Assembly (NCBI RefSeq): GCF_024809855.1
Contig: NZ_JANUEM010000008.1
Span: forward strand, 1 to 64,000
Direction: 5' to 3'
Source of the DNA: Rheinheimera pacifica
GTDB lineage: Bacteria; Pseudomonadota; Gammaproteobacteria; Enterobacterales; Alteromonadaceae
Length of the DNA stretch: 64,000 bases
Under the pieces are notes generated by a model. It was given only the letters and a program-made list of their open reading frames with translations, was not told the DNA's origin and made no database searches. Below are positions 54,788 through 63,771 of this stretch, piece after piece (within the stretch, counting starts at the first letter, position 1; every line of letters begins with the position of its first letter). Position numbers and translations under genes: made by a program.

Positions 54788-57553
54788 ATGAAGCTGACGT
54801 ATCATAAAAATAACCCCCGTTCTGTGCTGGCTTGTGCTGTAAGCCTGGCTTTTGCCGCTTTATCTGCCCCCGTATTGGCTGATGCCGATGTGCTGGGCCG
54901 TATTACTGATAACCGTAGTAACCTGCTAACAGGTGCTGAAGTGAGTATTCCGGAGTTAAAGCTACGCCGCACTACGGCTGCCGATGGTCGTTTTCACTTT
55001 AATCAGTTACCTGCCGGTACTTACACTTTGTTGGTGAATTATCTCGGTGCTATACCGGAAACCCGGGTGTTGGTTGTCGCAGATACCGGGTTGCGCCTCG
55101 GCGATATTAAACTGTTGTCTGCCAGTGAAACGCTGGAACATATTGAAGTGGTAGGGCAATCCGGTGCGGTGAGTAAAGCGCTTAACCGCCAGCGTAATGC
55201 CGGCGGCATCGTTACCGTAGCCAGTACCGACGAGATGGGCCAGTTTCCTGACAGTAATGTCAGTGAGGCACTGCAACGTTTAGCTGGCTTATCGGTAGAG
55301 CGCGATCAGGGTGAAGGCCGCTTTGTCCGGGTACGCGGTTTAGCGCCGGACTATAACGCAGTAACCTACAATGGTACCCAGTTAGCAGCACCAGAAGCTG
55401 GCCGTCGTGCCGTAGCGTTGGATGTGATCCCATCAGACTTGCTTGAATCGGTAGAAGTAAACAAAACCCTGACACCAGATATGCCAGCAGGCTCACTAGG
55501 CGGTACAGTGGAAATTAAAAGCTTATCGGCCTTTGACCGCAGCAACGATTTTTACTCTTTTACCGCAGAAGCTGGCTACAACCAGCAGCAAAGTAAAACC
55601 AGCCCTAAAGTATCTGGCGTGTTTAGTAAAATACTGGATGCCGCAGGCGAAACAGACAGTTTGGGTATTGCCATTGCAGCCAGTTACGCCGAACGTAAAT
55701 TTGGCTCACAGAACGTTGAAACCGGTGGCAGCTGGGATTTTGACGACGGGCTGGAAGAGTTTGAACTACGCAATTACTTAATTAGCCGCGAGCGTATTGG
55801 CCTGGCACTGAACCTGGATTACCGGCCGGGTAACAACAACGAATATTACCTGCGTAGTCTGTACAGCCGTTTCAGTGACACTGAAGAGCGCCAGAGTATG
55901 GCAATAGAATTGGCCGATCCGCAGTTTGCCGGTAGCCTCGGTGAAGCAGCACTGATCCGCTCTTTAAAGCAGCGTGAAGAAACACAGAGTATCAGTGCCA
56001 TAGTATTGGGAACCAAACAAACGTCCGGCAATTGGGAGTGGCAGTTAGAAGCCGGCGCTAGCAAGGCTGATGAAGATACACCATTTAGTATCAGCGGGGC
56101 TGATTTTGAGCAGGAGTTTGCTGATGGTGTTGGTTTCACCGGGAGTAATATCCTGCGTTTAACGGCGCCGGCTACAGCATTTCTTGCCGACGGTTACGAG
56201 CTGAAAGAAGTAGAAATGGGTGATACTTACGCCAAAGAAACCGAACGTAATATTAAGTTTGATTTAAGCCGTGAAATTATTCTGCGCCACGGCAGCTTGT
56301 TGCTAAAAAGCGGTGTTAAATTCAGCCAGCGCGAAAAAAGCGCAGCAGAAGATATCTGGCTGTTTGAAGACTTCGGCGATCTGGGCATTAGTGCCTTAAG
56401 CCTGAGCGACTATGCTGCTGCCAATGTAGATTATGGTTTGGGTAATATGGGCCCGGCAATTAACAGTGGCAATATTTATCAGTTGGTTAGTGGCTTAAAC
56501 CGCGACGACTTTATTGACGATGTTGAGTCGCAAGTTAATGATTATCAGGTAGATGAAGATATCAGTGCGGCTTATTTTATGACGCAGTGGGAGCGGGATA
56601 ACTGGCAGTTAATTACCGGGGTGCGTTACGAGCATGAAAAACGCGATGCGCACGGCACCCGCTATGACGATATAAATGAAGAGTTTAGCGTTAACCAGCA
56701 ACGCAGTAGCAAAGGTTACTGGCTGCCTGCAGTAGTGGGGCGGTATAACCTGTCAGAGCAAAGCATAGTGCGGGCGGCTTTTAGCACTGGCCTGGTACGG
56801 CCTAACTTTCAGCAACTGGCACCGGCTTTTATACTGGAGGAGGATGATGACGAATTAGAGGCAGCCTTTGGTAACCCGGATCTAAAAGCGCTGAAGTCAA
56901 ATAACCTGGATCTGGGTATTGAGCATTACGCTGACAAACTTGGCGTACTTTCTGCCATGCTGTTTTATAAGCAGATTGATAATTTTATCTATGAGGCCGA
57001 TTTAGCTGGCCGTGGTGAGTATGCCAACTTTGCCAAAGCAGAAACCTACGTTAACGGCGGCAAGGCTGATTTATACGGTCTGGAACTGAACGCTGTTCAT
57101 AAAGTATCAGGTTTTGGTAACGCTCTGGATAACCTGCTGATATCCGCTAACCTGACCTTAACGGATTCTACCGCTGATATTGAATGGTTTGACGATGGCA
57201 CTTTGTTTCGCCGCGAAGTGGCGTTACCCAGCCAGTCAGACAAAACCGCTAACCTGAGCCTGGGCTATGAAACCGATACAATAAGCCTGCGCCTTGCAGC
57301 CAACTATAAGTCGAAGTATCTGGCCGAAGTGGGCGATGTTACTGATGCGGCTTACGACGTGTATTCAGATGATCATCTGCAACTGGATTTCACCGGCAAG
57401 TGGACTATCCGGCGTGGTATGCAGCTGTACTTTAATGTGATCAATCTCAGTGACGAGCCTTACTATGCTTACACCGGGCGCAAGCCTTATAACTTCCAGT
57501 ATGAGCAATACGGCCGCACCTTTGTACTGGGTGTGCAAATTACTAACTGGTAA
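54788..57553 (+). CDS. TonB-dependent outer-membrane receptor
   Basis: The 921-residue protein has a signal peptide (about 1-31, ending VLAD), an N-terminal carboxypeptidase-regulatory-like domain (about 32-115, VLGRITDNRSNLLTGAEV), a plug domain (about 120-235, with VSEALQRLAGLSVERDQGEGRFVRVRG and GGTVEIKS) and a 22-stranded barrel ending in a long-barrel C-terminus (GRTFVLGVQITNW). This is the TonB-receptor subtype with an N-terminal CarboxypepD_reg-like domain. It is followed 30 bp later by a phytase, a pairing known in aquatic bacteria, and probably binds inositol phosphates or their metal complexes; the ligand is inferred. Confidence 0.94.
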   Translation: MKLTYHKNNPRSVLACAVSLAFAALSAPVLADADVLGRITDNRSNLLTGAEVSIPELKLRRTTAADGRFHFNQLPAGTYTLLVNYLGAIPETRVLVVADTGLRLGDIKLLSASETLEHIEVVGQSGAVSKALNRQRNAGGIVTVASTDEMGQFPDSNVSEALQRLAGLSVERDQGEGRFVRVRGLAPDYNAVTYNGTQLAAPEAGRRAVALDVIPSDLLESVEVNKTLTPDMPAGSLGGTVEIKSLSAFDRSNDFYSFTAEAGYNQQQSKTSPKVSGVFSKILDAAGETDSLGIAIAASYAERKFGSQNVETGGSWDFDDGLEEFELRNYLISRERIGLALNLDYRPGNNNEYYLRSLYSRFSDTEERQSMAIELADPQFAGSLGEAALIRSLKQREETQSISAIVLGTKQTSGNWEWQLEAGASKADEDTPFSISGADFEQEFADGVGFTGSNILRLTAPATAFLADGYELKEVEMGDTYAKETERNIKFDLSREIILRHGSLLLKSGVKFSQREKSAAEDIWLFEDFGDLGISALSLSDYAAANVDYGLGNMGPAINSGNIYQLVSGLNRDDFIDDVESQVNDYQVDEDISAAYFMTQWERDNWQLITGVRYEHEKRDAHGTRYDDINEEFSVNQQRSSKGYWLPAVVGRYNLSEQSIVRAAFSTGLVRPNFQQLAPAFILEEDDDELEAAFGNPDLKALKSNNLDLGIEHYADKLGVLSAMLFYKQIDNFIYEADLAGRGEYANFAKAETYVNGGKADLYGLELNAVHKVSGFGNALDNLLISANLTLTDSTADIEWFDDGTLFRREVALPSQSDKTANLSLGYETDTISLRLAANYKSKYLAEVGDVTDAAYDVYSDDHLQLDFTGKWTIRRGMQLYFNVINLSDEPYYAYTGRKPYNFQYEQYGRTFVLGVQITNW

Positions 57554-57583
57554 GCAGCTAAAAGAATCAGGCAGGTAAAAATA

Positions 57584-59500
57584 ATGTTGTCGAATAAAAA
57601 AATGTTTCAACTCAGTGTGTTAAGTCTTGCGCTGGCGGGCTTGTTAAGCGCCTGCCAGGCAGATAAGCCAGGTTCACCAATGTCGGGGCCACAACCCCTG
57701 GCTGTCAATGCCAGCCATTACCATAATACGCAGCTGGCAGGCGCTGAGTATCAGGTGTTTACTAACGCAACAGGGTTACAGGTGCAGCAGGGCGATACCG
57801 TGCTTGGTCAGCATAGTGGCCGTTTCAGCCGCCTGACTCAACTGCCGCTAATGCAGGACAGCACTTTACTGGCTGCAATGGATACAGACAGCAATACTTT
57901 GTATCTCTGGCGTTTTGCCCCGGCCGGGCAAACACCACTGCAGCTGGTGCACCGGCAGTTGATCAGCAGCCGGGTGGTAGAAGACTTATGCTTTTACCAA
58001 AGCAGCGAAAACCAGCAGCTCAGCTTGTTTTTACTGGGCGGCCGTGGAGGTGCGGATCAGCTGCTACTACAGCAGCAACAACAGTGGCTGACACAACCGC
58101 TGGTAATACGCGAACTGAATGTGCCTTATGACAGCACTGCCTGTGCGGTAGACCACACCTCAGGTGCACTGTATATCGCAGAAGCAGATCGTGCCATCTG
58201 GCGTTATCAGGCGGAACCCGAAGCCGACGAAGGCCGCAGTTTAGTGCAGGTGAATAAGCCTTTTGGTCAGTTGCAGGGTGAAGTGAAAGCATTGCAGGTA
58301 TTGACGGATGGCAGCCTGCTGGCCCTGGAAGAAGAACCCGCCCGGCTGTTACATATAAAAAGTGATGGCCGGATAGCTCAGGCTGTCAATATTCCGGCGT
58401 TGGCTGAGGCCAGCGGTTTAGCGCTAAGTACGCAGAACAACAGAGAGACAGCTTATATCAGCAGTGAGGCGGCAGACGCAGTGCAGCAGTTATCGCTGAC
58501 ACTGCCTGTTACGGCTGCCCGCCCGCCGAAAACGGCAGTGGTGCAGTTGCAACCAACCTTACAAACCGAAGCCGCTTTGGCACGCGGTGATGTAATGGAC
58601 GATCCTGCAGTGTGGCATAATCCGACGCGACCTGAGCTTAGCCTGCTCCTTGCTACCGACAAAAGGGCCGGGTTGGATGTATACAATATGCAAGGCAAAC
58701 GTGTGCAACAGCATAGCGTGGGGCGGTTGAATAATGTTGATGTGCGTTATGGCCTGCAATGGCAAAGTGCAGCGCACGATATTGCTGCCGCCAGTTTGCG
58801 CGATGATAACAGCCTGCAACTGTTTGCTATTGATGGCACCGGCACTTTGCATAATGCCGGTAAAGTCGGCACTACCCTGACAGAGATTTATGGCCTGTGT
58901 ATGTATCACAGTGCACAAAGTGGTAAGCACTATGTGTTTGTTAATGATAAATCCGGCCTAATTGAACAGTATCGCATTGACACTGATGGTATAGGTTGGC
59001 AGGGCACTTTAGTGCGCTCATTGCATGTGCCGTCGCAGCCGGAAGGGTGTGTGGCTGATGATAAACGCGGCGTGTTATTCGTTGGCGAAGAAGATGAAGC
59101 TATCTGGCGTTTTGCCGCCGAAGCAGATGCGGCGACAACGGGGGAAGCAATCATCCGTGTTGATGGCCAGCACCTGGTGGCAGATATTGAAGGTATTGCG
59201 CTGGCAGAGCATAACGGTAGCAGTTATTTGCTGGTATCAAGCCAGGGTAATGACAGTTATCTGGTGTTTGATGCAACGGCCCCATATGCTGAACGCTTAC
59301 ATTTTCGCATCAGCACCAACCCTCAATTGGGTATAGATGGTGTCTCTGAAACTGATGGTCTGGAGGTTACTACCCGTTCACTGGGGCCCGGTTTTGAACA
59401 GGGCGCATTGATAGTACAGGATGGCCGTAACCGCATGCCAGAACAGGGACAAAACTTGAAACTGGTACCATGGCCGCAGATTTTACAGCATCTGCAGTAG
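57584..59500 (+). CDS. Beta-propeller phytase, two-domain, lipoprotein
   Basis: Phytases of this family remove phosphate from phytate in a Ca2+-dependent way. The signal peptide ends in a lipobox LLSAC (C24), so it should be lipid-anchored. The C-terminal domain (about 325-638) has the phytase signatures DDPAVWHNPTRPELSLLLATDKRAGLDVYNMQGK, NNVDVRYG, YGLCMYHS, SQPEGCVADDKRGVLFVGEEDEAIWRF and DIEGIAL. The N-terminal domain (about 45-320) is a shorter, diverged propeller with related but incomplete motifs (VVEDLCFYQ, CAVDHTSGALYIAEADRAIWRYQAE). It lies 30 bp after the TonB receptor and is followed by a strong terminator, forming a two-gene phytate unit. Confidence 0.93.
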   Translation: MLSNKKMFQLSVLSLALAGLLSACQADKPGSPMSGPQPLAVNASHYHNTQLAGAEYQVFTNATGLQVQQGDTVLGQHSGRFSRLTQLPLMQDSTLLAAMDTDSNTLYLWRFAPAGQTPLQLVHRQLISSRVVEDLCFYQSSENQQLSLFLLGGRGGADQLLLQQQQQWLTQPLVIRELNVPYDSTACAVDHTSGALYIAEADRAIWRYQAEPEADEGRSLVQVNKPFGQLQGEVKALQVLTDGSLLALEEEPARLLHIKSDGRIAQAVNIPALAEASGLALSTQNNRETAYISSEAADAVQQLSLTLPVTAARPPKTAVVQLQPTLQTEAALARGDVMDDPAVWHNPTRPELSLLLATDKRAGLDVYNMQGKRVQQHSVGRLNNVDVRYGLQWQSAAHDIAAASLRDDNSLQLFAIDGTGTLHNAGKVGTTLTEIYGLCMYHSAQSGKHYVFVNDKSGLIEQYRIDTDGIGWQGTLVRSLHVPSQPEGCVADDKRGVLFVGEEDEAIWRFAAEADAATTGEAIIRVDGQHLVADIEGIALAEHNGSSYLLVSSQGNDSYLVFDATAPYAERLHFRISTNPQLGIDGVSETDGLEVTTRSLGPGFEQGALIVQDGRNRMPEQGQNLKLVPWPQILQHLQ

Positions 59501-59521
59501 CCATTAATCAATATTCGTAAT

Positions 59522-59557
59522 AAAAAAGGCTGCGCCAAAAATGGTGCAGCCTTTTTT
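59522..59557. terminator. Bidirectional terminator between phytase and DUF5666-like genes
   Basis: A 15-bp stem pairs AAAAAAGGCTGCGCC (59522-59536) with GGTGCAGCCTTTTTT (59543-59557), with one G-T wobble and an AAAAAT loop. T and A runs at both ends make it effective in both directions for the convergent genes. Confidence 0.9.
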
Positions 59558-59570
59558 GAAGCAGAACGGT

Positions 59571-59846
59571 TTATTTCTCCAGTTCTATTTCTGTAGCAAT
59601 GTGGCGTTTATCCCGGTATTCAAAATCCACCTCAACGTTTTGCCCGACTTTTAAATCAGCAAAGGTTTTCAGGCCGTCATCATAATCGGTTGTTGTTTCG
59701 GTAAAAAAGGTTATACCCTGTACTACAAAAGACTGGGCTTCAGCATTGATAGCTTCAATTTTACCTTCTATATCATCTGCTTGTGCTGAAATTGAAACTG
59801 TTGCTACGGTAGTGGCAAGTAATAAGGTTTTCAGGTTTAGTTTCAT
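59571..59846 (-). CDS. Exported DUF5666-like protein
   Basis: This 91-residue protein has a signal peptide (MKLNLKTLLLATTVATVSISAQA) and a small beta-barrel-like mature part (DDIEGKIEAINAEAQSFVVQGITFF, DLKVGQNVEVDFEYRDKRHIATEIEL) matching the DUF5666/OB-like pattern. A GGAGCAACAAA ribosome-binding site lies upstream. It is the last gene of a leftward stretch with the CheY-like gene 81 bp upstream, but function is unknown; signalling or envelope stress is a guess from neighbours. Confidence 0.8.
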   Translation of the reverse strand: MKLNLKTLLLATTVATVSISAQADDIEGKIEAINAEAQSFVVQGITFFTETTTDYDDGLKTFADLKVGQNVEVDFEYRDKRHIATEIELEK

Positions 59847-59927
59847 TTTGTTGCTCCTGTTTTATGGGGTAACAGTAACTAAACTATGTATTACAGCACA
59901 TGAATTTTTGCTGAACACTACCGCTGT

Positions 59928-60311
59928 TTAATTTAATTTGGCCGACAGGCAGCGCTCAACAATATTTTTTATCTTTTGTGGTGAAAAGGGTTTGGCGATA
60001 AAGCCACTGGCACCGGAAGCGATGCTGTTACGCACGTTATCTACTGAGTTGTGGGCTGTAACCATTACTACGTGGGTTTTGTCGGCCTGAGTTTTAATTT
60101 GTTGCAATAACTGCTGGCCGTTAATGTCAGGCAGTTCAATATCAAGAAATACCAAATCATGTTGTTGCTCAGCAAAAGCAGACAGCCCACGTTTGCCGTT
60201 GGCTGCTTCCTGCACATTACTGATCCCCAGATGAAGCAGTGTTTGGCGCAGGTACTCCCGCACGGTGTAGGCGTCATCAATAATAAGTACCGAGCATTGC
60301 TGTTGTGTCAT
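59928..60311 (-). CDS. Single-domain response regulator (CheY-like)
   Basis: The 127-residue protein is a lone receiver domain: acidic residues in SVLIIDDAYTVREYL, the phosphoacceptor Asp in LVFLDIELPDING (about residue 56), the Thr in VMVTAHNS and the Lys in GFIAKPFSPQKI. No output domain is present. It lies 83 bp after the histidine kinase gene on the same strand and may receive phosphate from it or from a chemotaxis-type kinase elsewhere. Confidence 0.92.
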   Translation of the reverse strand: MTQQQCSVLIIDDAYTVREYLRQTLLHLGISNVQEAANGKRGLSAFAEQQHDLVFLDIELPDINGQQLLQQIKTQADKTHVVMVTAHNSVDNVRNSIASGASGFIAKPFSPQKIKNIVERCLSAKLN

Positions 60312-60394
60312 AGCGATCCTTGCCTTTAGCTGTTTGCCAATCTGATACAGTATGGCTGACCTTTAACTGAATTGGGAAAATTTTTTCAATATAA

Positions 60395-61486
60395 TCACTC
60401 TAACTGAATTGCAGATGAACTGATTGGAAATTTAATGCATACCACAAAGCCGCTAATGCGTTGTTGTTGCCACAGGTTGTATGCATTGATGCTGCCACCA
60501 CAACTATCAATAGCTCTTTTGGCAATGCTCAGGCCCAGGCCTACACCGCTAAAACTGCTATTAGCACGGAAAAACGGGGTAAACAATTTATCCTGCAAAG
60601 CTTCAGGCACACCAGGCCCCTGATCGGCGATTTCAAGTTGTACTGAATGGTGCTTCTGGCATAAACGTAGCGTTATTTCTGAATAGGCCGGGCTGAATTT
60701 TATGGCATTGCGCAGCACATTTTCTATAGCGCGGCACAGTAAGTCTGGATCAGCTGTGATTAACGGCACTTCTGCCAGGTGCAGAAAAATGGTTTTATGC
60801 AGTGCTTGCGCTTCTAACTGGGCATCATCGACCAGTACTTTTAATAAGTCTGCTAAATCAACCTGGGTGAGCTGTGGCGCAGCGCCGCCGCTGTCCAGCC
60901 GGGAGAAGGTCAGAATTTCATCTACCAGTTCATTTAGCTTCTCGGTTTCTTGTTCAATACGGCTAATAGCCAGCATTGCATCGGCCGGGCTCTGCGCTGC
61001 GAGGCCAGTAAGAATTTGCATGCGTGCCAGCGGCGAGCGCAGTTCGTGCGATACGTCGTGTAATAAGCGTTGTTGGGAAGCAATAGCGTTGCTGGCCTGT
61101 GTGGCCATATGGTTAAAATTACGGCTTAGGCTGCCGAATTCGTCACGTCTTGATATCAGTCTCTGATCGAGCCGGGTTTGCCAGCGATTGCCAGCTAAAT
61201 CTGCCAGAGCTTGTTTTAACTGGCGGATTGGCGACACAATATAACGTGCCAGCAGCAAGCTGAAGATAGCGCTGCTGATGAGCAGTAAGGTTAAGTGAAA
61301 TATTGGGTGACGATGTAATGGCGGCTCTGACCGCGTCATTGGTTGCTGTAAAACACCAGGTGGTGGTCGCATACCCGGACGCCAGTCTTCGTCGTTTTGC
61401 CAGATAAAAGTAAGCCTTACCAGCGAGATGGTTAGCAGCAAGGTTAGCCAAAACAGTAAAAACACACGCCAGAATAGCTTAGTCAT
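60395..61486 (-). CDS. Sensor histidine kinase, CpxA-like
   Basis: The 363-residue membrane kinase has TM1 (about 7-28), a short periplasmic Pro/Arg-rich loop of about 35 residues (GMRPPPGVLQQPMTRSEPPLHRHP), TM2 (about 64-84), a HAMP domain, the H-box DVSHELRSPLARMQ, N-box NVLRNAIKFSP, and G boxes DQGPGVPEALQDKLF and GVGLGLSIAKRAI. The HELRSPLARMQ sequence and the regulator beside it resemble CpxA, but the sensor loop is much shorter than that of E. coli CpxA. The start overlaps the regulator gene by 4 bp. Confidence 0.93.
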   Translation of the reverse strand: MTKLFWRVFLLFWLTLLLTISLVRLTFIWQNDEDWRPGMRPPPGVLQQPMTRSEPPLHRHPIFHLTLLLISSAIFSLLLARYIVSPIRQLKQALADLAGNRWQTRLDQRLISRRDEFGSLSRNFNHMATQASNAIASQQRLLHDVSHELRSPLARMQILTGLAAQSPADAMLAISRIEQETEKLNELVDEILTFSRLDSGGAAPQLTQVDLADLLKVLVDDAQLEAQALHKTIFLHLAEVPLITADPDLLCRAIENVLRNAIKFSPAYSEITLRLCQKHHSVQLEIADQGPGVPEALQDKLFTPFFRANSSFSGVGLGLSIAKRAIDSCGGSINAYNLWQQQRISGFVVCIKFPISSSAIQLE

Positions 61487-62181
61487 AAGCCCTCATTGAT
61501 AGTGTGTTGGGTATTAAACTGATAGCCTTTACCACGTACAGCGGTGATCCACTGCATAGCTTGTGGGTGAGGCCCTAATTTTTGCCGGATATGGCTAATA
61601 TGTACATCAATGCTGCGATCATAAGCGCCAAGAGTACGCCCCAGTGCCTGTTGTGATATTTCAGCTTTAGATAAAATAGTACCGGAGCAGCTAACCAACA
61701 GGTACAGGATATTAAATTCGGTTCCGGTTAGAGTAATTTCCCGCTTGCGGCACAATACCTGACGGCTGGCAGGTTGGACCGACAAATCACCATTTGTCAG
61801 TGTGTGGTGCTGTAACTGCTGCCTGCTACGGCGCAAAATTGCTTTAATACGGGCGCTCAGTTCCCGCGGTAAACAAGGTTTTGCCAAATAGTCATCTGCA
61901 CCCAGTTCCAGCCCCAGCACTTTGTCTAACCCTTCACCGCGCGCAGTCAGCATAATGACCGGTGTATGGCTAAACTGGCGCAACTGCTTTAGCACTGATA
62001 TGCCATCCAGTTGTGGCATCATTACATCAAGAATAATTAAGTCAAACTGTTGTTGCTGGCAGCGGCGTAATCCGGTTGTTCCGTCATTAACAACAGTAAG
62101 ATGAAAACCATCTTTTTGCAGATACTCTGCCAGTAAGGTGGTTAGTGCTACATCATCATCAATTAGTAATAACCGGATCAC
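61483..62181 (-). CDS. OmpR/CpxR-type response regulator
   Basis: The 232-residue regulator has a receiver domain (RLLLIDDDVALT, phosphoacceptor in DLIILDVMMPQLDG, LTARGEG, DYLAKPCLPREL) and a winged-helix domain (about 130-228) with the CpxR-like LGRTLGAYDRSIDVHISHIRQKLG recognition segment. It is co-transcribed with the histidine kinase (4-bp overlap) and starts 21 bp after the DUF4397-like gene. The likely output is envelope-stress control, inferred from the family. Confidence 0.93.
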   Translation of the reverse strand: MIRLLLIDDDVALTTLLAEYLQKDGFHLTVVNDGTTGLRRCQQQQFDLIILDVMMPQLDGISVLKQLRQFSHTPVIMLTARGEGLDKVLGLELGADDYLAKPCLPRELSARIKAILRRSRQQLQHHTLTNGDLSVQPASRQVLCRKREITLTGTEFNILYLLVSCSGTILSKAEISQQALGRTLGAYDRSIDVHISHIRQKLGPHPQAMQWITAVRGKGYQFNTQHTINEGL

Positions 62182-62202
62182 AGCTACCTCAGGTATGGAA
62201 AA

Positions 62203-63549
62203 TTAACGTAGTAAACTTAGTTTATAGCCACTGTTCCGGGTGTTATCGGGTTCGGCAACCAGCAAGTAATTACTGCCGGCAACAAACTGCAGCACTTCAG
62301 ACTCTGCCAACAGTGTTTTGTTCTTATTGCTGTCGGTGTAAGTTAAATAAATTGTGTATTCGCCGTCAGGTACATTAATCTCTTTTTGTGCACCACTGTT
62401 CAGTGATGTAATATAATACTCTGCTGTATCAATGGTTGCGTTTGGCGGTACGAAATAAACCCCTAACGCACTGTACGAAGTAATAGTATTTACCACGTTG
62501 ATATCAAAATCATAAATCTGTGGTGCATTACTTTCTTCTACCACTATGGCGGCGGTATTGGCGCTGGCGTTTTGATACAGTACTACAGCTTTACTCTGGC
62601 CCTGGTTTAATGTCATTAAGGCACTGTTTAAATAGAATACCCCTTGCTCATCAGTTGCTGATAACCGGTAGTCTTTTGCGGCTAATTCAACATAGTCTGA
62701 CATGCTATCAACGGCTAATGAGGTAAAGGCGACACTGTCATTCAAATAAATGTCGCTGTTGCCGATGCTGTCAATACTGTTATACAAGCGGAATTGTGCC
62801 TGGGCGGTCAAATCTGTCAGGTTGCCGACGGTTGTGGTGTTATTGATTACGTCTACCGCTATATTACCGGCTAATGGGCCTGAGGCAATACGGGGTACCA
62901 GAACATACTCAGTGAGATACTGAAAATTGTATTTGGATGACTGGAACAAGATGTCACGGCTGCCAGCGGCCGTAATATAAATAATATAGTTACCACTATC
63001 AAATTCCAGAGCAGAGCTGATTTGGCTGTAGTTTAGTGTTGCCATCAGAGTTGCATCGTCAAAAGTAGCATCTGACTTACTTAAATAAATATCGTAGGCA
63101 CTGTCATCCGGTAATAAACTAACAACATATAGCTTAAACGTATCTGTCAGGCTGTCATCGCGCAAAAACTCCAGCTTTAGCAGTTCAGGGCTGTTGTAAT
63201 CTCCGGTTAGCAGTAGCAGGTGTTTGTAGCTTTGGCGCAGGCTCATACTGGTTTCCAGTATGCTAATATCATCACCATCACTGTTAAGGCGGCTTAGTTT
63301 AATATCGTAAGTTGCGGGCGTATAAGTTACTAATGATGTTGCGTCGGTATAAGTGGCAGAACCTGCTAACACGCTGCTGTCATCACTATTGGTCAGTATT
63401 AATCTGGTTGATGTACTGTTGGCAGAACCATTGTATAGCTGGATATAACTGCTGGTATAAGTGGCTGATGTGTCACCTGAACTGCTGCCACCGCAACCGG
63501 TTAATACAGCAGTGCCCAACAGTAGGGAGGTTAATAAAAAAATACGCAT
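62203..63549 (-). CDS. Lipoprotein of the DUF4397-like type
   Basis: This 448-residue lipoprotein has a signal peptide ending in LTGC (C19) followed by a Gly/Ser-rich linker. The mature part has repeated beta-strand units of roughly 100-110 residues (SSYIQLYNGSANS, LYVVSLLPDDSAYDIYLSKSD, AQFRLYNSIDSIGNSDIYLND, YDFDINVVNTITSYSALGVYFVPPNATID) with the DUF4397 flavour, about four copies. No catalytic motif is visible. It precedes a CpxRA-like system by 21 bp, which suggests a linked envelope role or regulon. Confidence 0.82.
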   Translation of the reverse strand: MRIFLLTSLLLGTAVLTGCGGSSSGDTSATYTSSYIQLYNGSANSTSTRLILTNSDDSSVLAGSATYTDATSLVTYTPATYDIKLSRLNSDGDDISILETSMSLRQSYKHLLLLTGDYNSPELLKLEFLRDDSLTDTFKLYVVSLLPDDSAYDIYLSKSDATFDDATLMATLNYSQISSALEFDSGNYIIYITAAGSRDILFQSSKYNFQYLTEYVLVPRIASGPLAGNIAVDVINNTTTVGNLTDLTAQAQFRLYNSIDSIGNSDIYLNDSVAFTSLAVDSMSDYVELAAKDYRLSATDEQGVFYLNSALMTLNQGQSKAVVLYQNASANTAAIVVEESNAPQIYDFDINVVNTITSYSALGVYFVPPNATIDTAEYYITSLNSGAQKEINVPDGEYTIYLTYTDSNKNKTLLAESEVLQFVAGSNYLLVAEPDNTRNSGYKLSLLR

Positions 63550-63771
63550 AACGCCTCATAAAATTAAGTTTTTAACAGCGCTAAGAAGGCTTTTAATGTA
63601 TTCAGTTCATAGTTTTACCCAGCTTTACCTTGCTTAACCTATCTTAACGTTGTGTTTTTGAGTGTTAATAAGCGTTTTAAGGGTTTATTAGTTAACCTTC
63701 ATTGCCTTATTGTAAAGTATTGCTATTTTTAGGACTCGGATTCTCTGATCTTAAGTAAGGAATACACTGTT

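Noticed and set aside
63713..63745. Possible flagellar sigma-28 promoter before the Aer-like gene
   Set aside because: TAAAGTAT at 63713 matches the -35, but the matching GCCGATAA -10 is not present at the right spacing.
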